A DNA stretch of 34,817 bases from UBA8653 sp963978155 (GTDB lineage Bacteria > Planctomycetota > Phycisphaerae > Phycisphaerales > SM1A02). Below are positions 29,810 through 34,817 of this stretch, one piece after another. Under the pieces are notes generated by a model that was not told the origin of the DNA, did no database searches, and saw only the letters and a program-made list of their open reading frames with translations. Every line of letters begins with the position of its first letter. Within the stretch, counting starts at the first letter, position 1. The DNA lies in assembly GCA_963978155.1 (NCBI GenBank), contig CAXBRK010000010.1:1-34817 (forward strand). Direction: 5' to 3'. Position numbers and translations under genes: made by a program.

Positions 29810-31909
29810 TCAGCCCCGGCTTCGCCGGCGACCCTTGCCTTTGCGGCTTTTGCCGCTGGTTTCGTCATCTTCGAAATCGCCCTGCACAATGGTGCCGTCG
29901 GCATCCGGTTCGGCCGCTTCCACTTTTTGAATCCGATCCCGGAGTACGGCTGCGCGTTCAAATTTCATGTCGGCCGCCGCATCCAGCATGTCGGAACGGA
30001 GGGCTTCCAGATAGGCCTCGCGATCCACACGTTTGGCGTTGGCGCCGCGGGTGGCTTTCTTGCGGGCTTCTCGGCTGGGGGCCAGTTCGGCTTCGATGCC
30101 TTTGCGGATTTCTTTGCGGATGGTGGTCGGGGTGATCCCATGGGCTTCGTTGTGGGCTATCTGGATGGAGCGCCGCCGTTCGGTTTCGTCGATGGCTTGC
30201 TGCATCTCTGGGGTCATCTTGTCGGCGTACATGATGCAACGACCTCGGTCGTTCCGCGCGGCCCGTCCAATGGTCTGGATCATGCTGGTGGGGGACCGCA
30301 AGAAGCCGCTCTTGTCGGCATCCATGATTGCCACCAAGACCACCTCGGGCAGGTCCAACCCTTCTCGCAACAGATTGACCCCCACGAGGACATCGAAGTC
30401 TCCTTCACGCAAGGCGCGAAGAATTTCCAGTCGTTCCAAAGTCTCCACTTCGGAGTGCAGCCACCGAACCCGCAAGTCGCGGCCTTCGAGGTACCGGCAC
30501 AAATCCTCGGCCAAGCGTTTCGTGAGCACGGTCACGATGGTTCGGTCGCCATCGCCGGCGATCCGAGCGCACTCTTCCACCAAATCTTCCACTTGGCCCC
30601 GGGCCGGCCGAACTTCAACCGTGGGATCAAGCAAGCCGGTGGGACGAATGATCTGTTCCACCACCACGCCATCGGCTTGCTCCAGTTCCCATGGGCCAGG
30701 GGTGGCTGACACATGCACCACCTGAGGCACCAGCTCTTCGAACTCCTCAAACTTCAGAGGTCGGTTGTCCATGGCAGATGGCAGCCGGAAGCCATGGTCC
30801 ACCAACACTTGTTTGCGAGCGCGATCGCCGTTGTACATGGCCCGGACCTGGGGAATCGTGACGTGGGATTCATCGATGAGAAGCAGCCAGTCGTTCGCGC
30901 TGCCTTCGGGCGCGAAGCGGAAATAATCGAGCATGGCATGCGGCCGGGAGCCTTTGGGGCGGCCTTCCAGTTGGGCGGAATAGTTCTCGACCCCTTGGCA
31001 AAAGCCAACTTCCTCAAGCATCTCCAAGTCGTATTTGGTGCGTGAAAGGAGCCGTTGGGCTTCCAGCAGTTTGCCTTCGCTCCGCAACGCCAACACCCGG
31101 GCATCCAGTTCGGCTTTGATGCGGTCCAAGGCATCCGTCAGTCGATCTTTGTCCAAGACGTAGTGCACGGCGGGAAAAAGAAAGACTTGAGATTCGGTGG
31201 CCAAGACTTCGCCGGAAATGGGTTCGACCAATTCAATACGGTCGACTTCGTCGCCAAACAATTCGATGCGAACCGCGTACTGCTCGTAGGCCGGCCAAAC
31301 TTCAATCACGTCCCCTCGGGCTCGGAATTGACCACGTTGAAAATCGAGTTCGCTGCGGCCGTACTGCATGTCGACCAAACCCAGAAGCAATTCACGGCGG
31401 TCGACGGTGTCGCCGCGGGTGATGGTCAAGACCCGGTTCCGGTAGTTCTCAGGGGAACCCAACCCATAGATGCACGACACGGAGGCCACGACGATCGTGT
31501 CCCGGCGAGACAGGAGGTTGCTGGTTGCGGCGAGACGCAAGCGATCCAAGTCATCGTTTCGAGATGAATCCTTCTCGATGTAGATGTCACGCTGCGGGAT
31601 GTAGGCCTCGGGCTGGAAGTAGTCGTAGTACGACACGAAGTACGACACCGCGTTGTCGGGGAAAAGCGCTCGCATCTCTTCGTACAGCTGGGCGGCCAAG
31701 GTCTTGTTGTGGCACAGGACCAAAGTGGGACGTTGGACCTTTTCGATGAGGTTGGCCATCGTGAAGGTTTTGCCAGTACCGGTCGCGCCCAAGAGCACTT
31801 GGTGCTTCTTTCCGGCCAACACGCCTTGGGTGAGCGATTCGATGGCGGCAGGTTGGTCTCCGGTTGGCGCGTAATCGCTGACAATCCGAAATGGACGATG
31901 CTCGCTCAT
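29810..31909 (-). CDS. uvrB: Excinuclease ABC subunit B
   Basis: UvrB verifies DNA damage after UvrA loading and positions UvrC. ATG 31909 gives 699 residues; the upstream extension to 31990 lies inside the permease gene. YAPTGDQPAAIESL is the N-terminal motif and LLGATGTGKTFTM (39-51) is Walker A. YYDYFQPEAYIPQRDIYIEK begins the damage-probing beta-hairpin region, which continues with DRLRLAATSNLLSRRDTIVV. GVNLLREGLDLPEV, the arginine-finger IQTIGRAARN and the C-terminal UVR domain (MKFERAAVLRDRIQKVE) complete it. A basic tail (KSRKGKGRRRSRG) is extra. The start overlaps the permease stop (ATGA), so it is probably co-translated with an ABC transporter, an unusual partner. Confidence 0.97.
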   Translation of the reverse strand: MSEHRPFRIVSDYAPTGDQPAAIESLTQGVLAGKKHQVLLGATGTGKTFTMANLIEKVQRPTLVLCHNKTLAAQLYEEMRALFPDNAVSYFVSYYDYFQPEAYIPQRDIYIEKDSSRNDDLDRLRLAATSNLLSRRDTIVVASVSCIYGLGSPENYRNRVLTITRGDTVDRRELLLGLVDMQYGRSELDFQRGQFRARGDVIEVWPAYEQYAVRIELFGDEVDRIELVEPISGEVLATESQVFLFPAVHYVLDKDRLTDALDRIKAELDARVLALRSEGKLLEAQRLLSRTKYDLEMLEEVGFCQGVENYSAQLEGRPKGSRPHAMLDYFRFAPEGSANDWLLLIDESHVTIPQVRAMYNGDRARKQVLVDHGFRLPSAMDNRPLKFEEFEELVPQVVHVSATPGPWELEQADGVVVEQIIRPTGLLDPTVEVRPARGQVEDLVEECARIAGDGDRTIVTVLTKRLAEDLCRYLEGRDLRVRWLHSEVETLERLEILRALREGDFDVLVGVNLLREGLDLPEVVLVAIMDADKSGFLRSPTSMIQTIGRAARNDRGRCIMYADKMTPEMQQAIDETERRRSIQIAHNEAHGITPTTIRKEIRKGIEAELAPSREARKKATRGANAKRVDREAYLEALRSDMLDAAADMKFERAAVLRDRIQKVEAAEPDADGTIVQGDFEDDETSGKSRKGKGRRRSRG

Positions 31910-34494
31910 TCGTTTCGTCCCGCCGCGACGAGTACCGCAGGGGGCTGGTTCAGCAGTCTTCGCAAAGGGATGGCTGAAGCGAGCAGACACATGCCGAGGG
32001 TGGTGGCCGCGCCCAGTACGGTTGGGCCCAAGACGGGCCGAGGCCGAAGTTCGATGCCAACCAGACCCGCGTAATGCATGCGGTCAAAGTTGGCGAAGTG
32101 CATGCCGAGGGTGACCCCCATCACGATGGCGGTGAGCGAAAGGATGATCGCTTCGCCAAAGATGATTCTCGCGACCGCGGTTCGCGACGCGCCCACGCTC
32201 CGCATCACGCCGTATTCAAAAGCTCGGCCGCGGAGGTTGGCGGCGACCACACTTCCGGTGGCCAACGTCGCCAAGACCAAGGCGCCAAAAGCCACACTGG
32301 TCATGATGGCCATGGAGGTTCGGCTGATGTCGTCAATGGTGCCCAAAATCCATCGCCCCGAACGGAACACCACCCCGGGGGCGGCTTCGGCGATACGAAG
32401 TTCTGCTTCGGTGTCATCAATCCCGTCCGACAAGTTGGCTTGCAGCAGATGGACTTCGTTGTTTCCAAACACCTCAGCCACCACGCGTCGATCAAGGAAG
32501 ACCGTCGAAACGGCATACTCCGAGTAGAGATCGCGGACGCCAAACAGTTGGGTGGCCAAATCCAATCCGGCGGAGGACACGATGCCGACGATGGTGAACT
32601 CTTGTTCCGCCCGGCCCACTTTGAGGGTGATGGGATCGCCAACGTCGTAGCCTTTGGCGGTTTGGAACCGATCGGCGACCAACACACCAGAGCCATCTTT
32701 GAGGGAAGGCAGGGCCGTGTCGAGGGACCCCGCGGTCCAGTCAATCGCGTTGAGCGCAAAGAACACTTCGGGATCAAACCCAATCCCCATGGCGTTCTTT
32801 GATGAGATTTCTTCGAGGCCAAACACCTGCTGGTCGGCAATCTCAATGGGCAGCCGGTTCAGTTCACAGGTGTCGGTGATGAAGTCCAAACCGCGTACAG
32901 CATCCAAATCTTCTTGGTTGAACCCGGCCGGGTCCACGGCGAACCCGTCCGCAAACCGAATGCGATCAATCCAATCTCGTCGAGTGGCCACACCAATGGC
33001 CCAAGCCGAGGTGAGGATGGCCAAGCCCAACATCAACGCACCCGACGTCATGCCGTGCCGGAAAGGGGTGGTCAAGATGGTGCCGCGGATCACGTCGCCG
33101 GGGAGTCCCATCAGTCGGCCCACGGGGCGACCAAAGATCGCGGCAAAGGCCGTCAACAGGGGGACCGACAGGGCAAAGGCGGCCAGCAACAAGCTGGGCA
33201 AGCCCGCGTAGAGGTAGTACCAATACCTCGATTCACCACGTTCCACGAACGCGGTTCCCCAGGCCACCAGCAGCAGCAGGAATCCGGCGATGGTGACACC
33301 TTGGATGTCGCGTCGACTGTTGTTGCGGGCGAGGTTGGAAATACCGTCAAGAGGGGTGGTTCGGCTGGCCAACCAAGCGGGGTAGACCGCGCCGAGAACG
33401 CCGGCGGTGGTGGCCCCAATCAAGGCCCGAACGATTCCGGGCCAGTCGATCAGCATGCCGTCTGGCAGTTTGTCGGCGTAGACCTCGGCCACCACTCGGG
33501 TCAGGGCCAATCCAAAGGGGATGCCCCCAAGTCCGCCGATGACGCCGAGCCACAGTCCCAAGAGAATCTGGGAGCGGAACACTTGGCCACGGGTTGCGCC
33601 CACCGAACGAAGCACGGCCAACTCACGTTGACGTTCTGAGACTCCGGTGGTCAAACCCGTGACGATGATGAAACCGGCTCCAAGGAAGGTCATCACACTG
33701 ACCACCAATGTGGTCAGTTCACCGCCGCGGACGCGTCGATCAAAACCACTCTTCACCAAGTCGGCCGCTTCGAGGGAAAGGAACTCGGGAACTTCGGGGG
33801 CGCGGGCTTCAACGAAAGCTGGAACGTCCACTCCTTCTTCATGCACGATGGCGATGGTGCCGAGGCCATCGCGGCGATTGATGGCTTCCCCCAAGACGCC
33901 GATTTCGACGAAGGCCGTGGGGTTCTGCAAAGGACCAACGATGGGGCGGTCCCAAATGCCCGTGACTTTCAATGGAATGGGTTTGCCAAATCGTCGAATC
34001 AGCAGTTCGGTGCCGATTTTCGCATCAAGCTTCTCCGCCGCGAGTTTGTCGAGCAAGACTTCGCTTGGCCCCGTCGGCAAATTGCCTTCGGCGACCCGAA
34101 GCGTGCGGACGTCGTACTCGGTGGGAATCTCGATGCCTTCCGCGGCCACGACCACGCGGCGTTTGGATTGGGTTTCTGGATCTTTGGCACCATCAGCCCG
34201 TTCGAGTGTGAGGGAGCCGTCCATTCTCCCCACGGCGATCTCAACGCCGGGCCAACTTCGAACGGTCTCCAGAACGCTGCGTTCAATGCGACCTCCACCA
34301 GGATGAACCACGCGGGCGGTGGCTTTGCCGATGGAATCGGAGAGGCGTGAAGAGACCGCCCCTTGGGCGCTCTTGGCGCCACAGGCCACCATGACAGACA
34401 ACGTCGTGGCGATCACGACGGTGCCCAGCAGGAGGGCGGTGCGCCACGGCCTACCCGAGCGCGAGCTGGACGCGAGTCGCCACTCCGGCCGCAT
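31906..34494 (-). CDS. Large FtsX/MacB-type ABC transporter permease
   Basis: The protein has 862 residues from ATG 34494, where the typical permease N-terminus begins (MRPEWRLASSSRSGRPWRTA); the open frame extends to 34545 inside the ATPase gene. It starts with one helix and a large periplasmic domain. A first FtsX domain follows (ERQRELAVLRSVGATRGQVF), then a middle set of helices, a second periplasmic domain (about 520-740) and a second FtsX domain (RAFEYGVMRSVGASRTAVAR). It is therefore a double-FtsX permease of the LolCDE/MacB superfamily, with the ATPase encoded upstream. These systems move lipoproteins, lipids or peptides, or transmit force, across the envelope; the cargo is unknown. 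It overlaps the ATPase gene by 44 bases and uvrB by 4. Confidence 0.92.
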   Translation of the reverse strand: MRPEWRLASSSRSGRPWRTALLLGTVVIATTLSVMVACGAKSAQGAVSSRLSDSIGKATARVVHPGGGRIERSVLETVRSWPGVEIAVGRMDGSLTLERADGAKDPETQSKRRVVVAAEGIEIPTEYDVRTLRVAEGNLPTGPSEVLLDKLAAEKLDAKIGTELLIRRFGKPIPLKVTGIWDRPIVGPLQNPTAFVEIGVLGEAINRRDGLGTIAIVHEEGVDVPAFVEARAPEVPEFLSLEAADLVKSGFDRRVRGGELTTLVVSVMTFLGAGFIIVTGLTTGVSERQRELAVLRSVGATRGQVFRSQILLGLWLGVIGGLGGIPFGLALTRVVAEVYADKLPDGMLIDWPGIVRALIGATTAGVLGAVYPAWLASRTTPLDGISNLARNNSRRDIQGVTIAGFLLLLVAWGTAFVERGESRYWYYLYAGLPSLLLAAFALSVPLLTAFAAIFGRPVGRLMGLPGDVIRGTILTTPFRHGMTSGALMLGLAILTSAWAIGVATRRDWIDRIRFADGFAVDPAGFNQEDLDAVRGLDFITDTCELNRLPIEIADQQVFGLEEISSKNAMGIGFDPEVFFALNAIDWTAGSLDTALPSLKDGSGVLVADRFQTAKGYDVGDPITLKVGRAEQEFTIVGIVSSAGLDLATQLFGVRDLYSEYAVSTVFLDRRVVAEVFGNNEVHLLQANLSDGIDDTEAELRIAEAAPGVVFRSGRWILGTIDDISRTSMAIMTSVAFGALVLATLATGSVVAANLRGRAFEYGVMRSVGASRTAVARIIFGEAIILSLTAIVMGVTLGMHFANFDRMHYAGLVGIELRPRPVLGPTVLGAATTLGMCLLASAIPLRRLLNQPPAVLVAAGRNE

Positions 34495-34817
34495 CGATGT
34501 CCTCCACGGGGAAGTCTTCAGAGAATTGCCCGTCGCGGAGCACAAAGATGTGATCGCAGTGCACGGCTGCTTCGGGTTCGTGGGTCACCATGACCACACT
34601 GGTTTGGCCTTCGTTCACTAAGCCGCGAAGTTGTTGCAGCAATCGGGTTCCGGAGACGGAATCCAAGTTGCCGGTGGGTTCGTCGGCGAACAACACCGGA
34701 GGGTTAAAGATTCGGCTTCGGGCAATGGCCACCCGTTGCCGCTCCCCACCGGAAAGCGCGTCGGGACGGTGGCTGGCTCGATCTTCCAGTCCCATCTCAA
34801 TGAGGAGCTTCATGGCC
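34451..34817 (-). CDS. ABC transporter ATPase (LolD/MacB type), N-terminus beyond window
   Basis: The frame is open at the right edge, so only the last 121 residues are present and Walker A is missing. Visible are the ABC signature LSGGERQRVAIARS, Walker B VLFADEPTGNLDS, the D-loop and the H-loop VMVTHEPEAAV, all typical of the LolD/MacB/FtsE class that powers FtsX-type permeases. It ends with DIDAAGVATRVQLALG. The gene overlaps the permease start by 44 bases, which fits a single transporter. The reading frame continues past base 34817. Confidence 0.93.
   Translation of the reverse strand, partial: AMKLLIEMGLEDRASHRPDALSGGERQRVAIARSRIFNPPVLFADEPTGNLDSVSGTRLLQQLRGLVNEGQTSVVMVTHEPEAAVHCDHIFVLRDGQFSEDFPVEDIDAAGVATRVQLALG

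Overview
The window looks like a chromosomal segment of a planctomycete, most likely class Phycisphaerae. The reasons are: secreted proteins ending in a dockerin-like cassette with the signature SDLLAVLSNWG; thrombospondin-type-3 style Asp/Asn/Gly repeats written as CDxNxNGIPDxC; an ACCLSDGTC motif; a Minf_1886-family protein (a family centred on Planctomycetes and Verrucomicrobia); a type I sulfatase; and moderately high GC with an outer-membrane lipoprotein set. No insertion sequence, phage, CRISPR array or rRNA was seen. This assignment is an inference from protein style, not from a marker-gene comparison.

Layout. 1-11.7 kb is rich in envelope and secreted proteins: a partial secreted protein (minus), a glycoamylase/GH144-like secreted protein with a dockerin-like tail (minus), a two-domain DUF3592 membrane protein (plus), a type I sulfatase coupled to a DUF1573 lipoprotein (minus), a transglutaminase-fold protein that appears to lack its catalytic Cys and His, coupled to an RluA pseudouridine synthase (plus), a 787-residue secreted calcium-repeat/lamin-tail protein with a second dockerin-like tail (minus), and an OmpA-type lipoprotein (minus). 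11.8-20.9 kb is mostly housekeeping: a Minf_1886 protein coupled to an AI-2E family permease (plus), miaA-topA-ffh (minus), a YgfZ/GcvT-like protein coupled to a 64-residue membrane protein (plus), and a metallophosphoesterase (minus). 20.9-22.9 kb is the least ordinary stretch: a decayed-looking secreted reading frame with an internal PEP-CTERM-like motif, and a 417-residue XRE/helical-repeat regulator.

22.9-34.8 kb holds DNA repair and metabolism: exodeoxyribonuclease III (minus) divergent from recA (plus), with several dyads and a large stem-loop between them; tRNA-Leu(CAG) with its own promoter-like -10 and a strong terminator; an LplT-like MFS transporter with a roughly 140-residue periplasmic insertion followed by a cysteine desulfurase (plus); purD (minus); and an ABC ATPase - large FtsX-type permease - uvrB run (minus) linked by overlapping stops and starts.

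Gene packing is tight. ATGA, TGATG or TTGA overlaps join six gene pairs, divergent starts can be only 20 bases apart, and convergent genes meet at hairpins that may end both transcripts. The most interesting leads are the shared dockerin-like cassette with terminal cysteines, the pseudo-transglutaminase, the inserted domain in the MFS carrier, the structured exoA-recA intergenic region and the orphan XRE/helical-repeat regulator.
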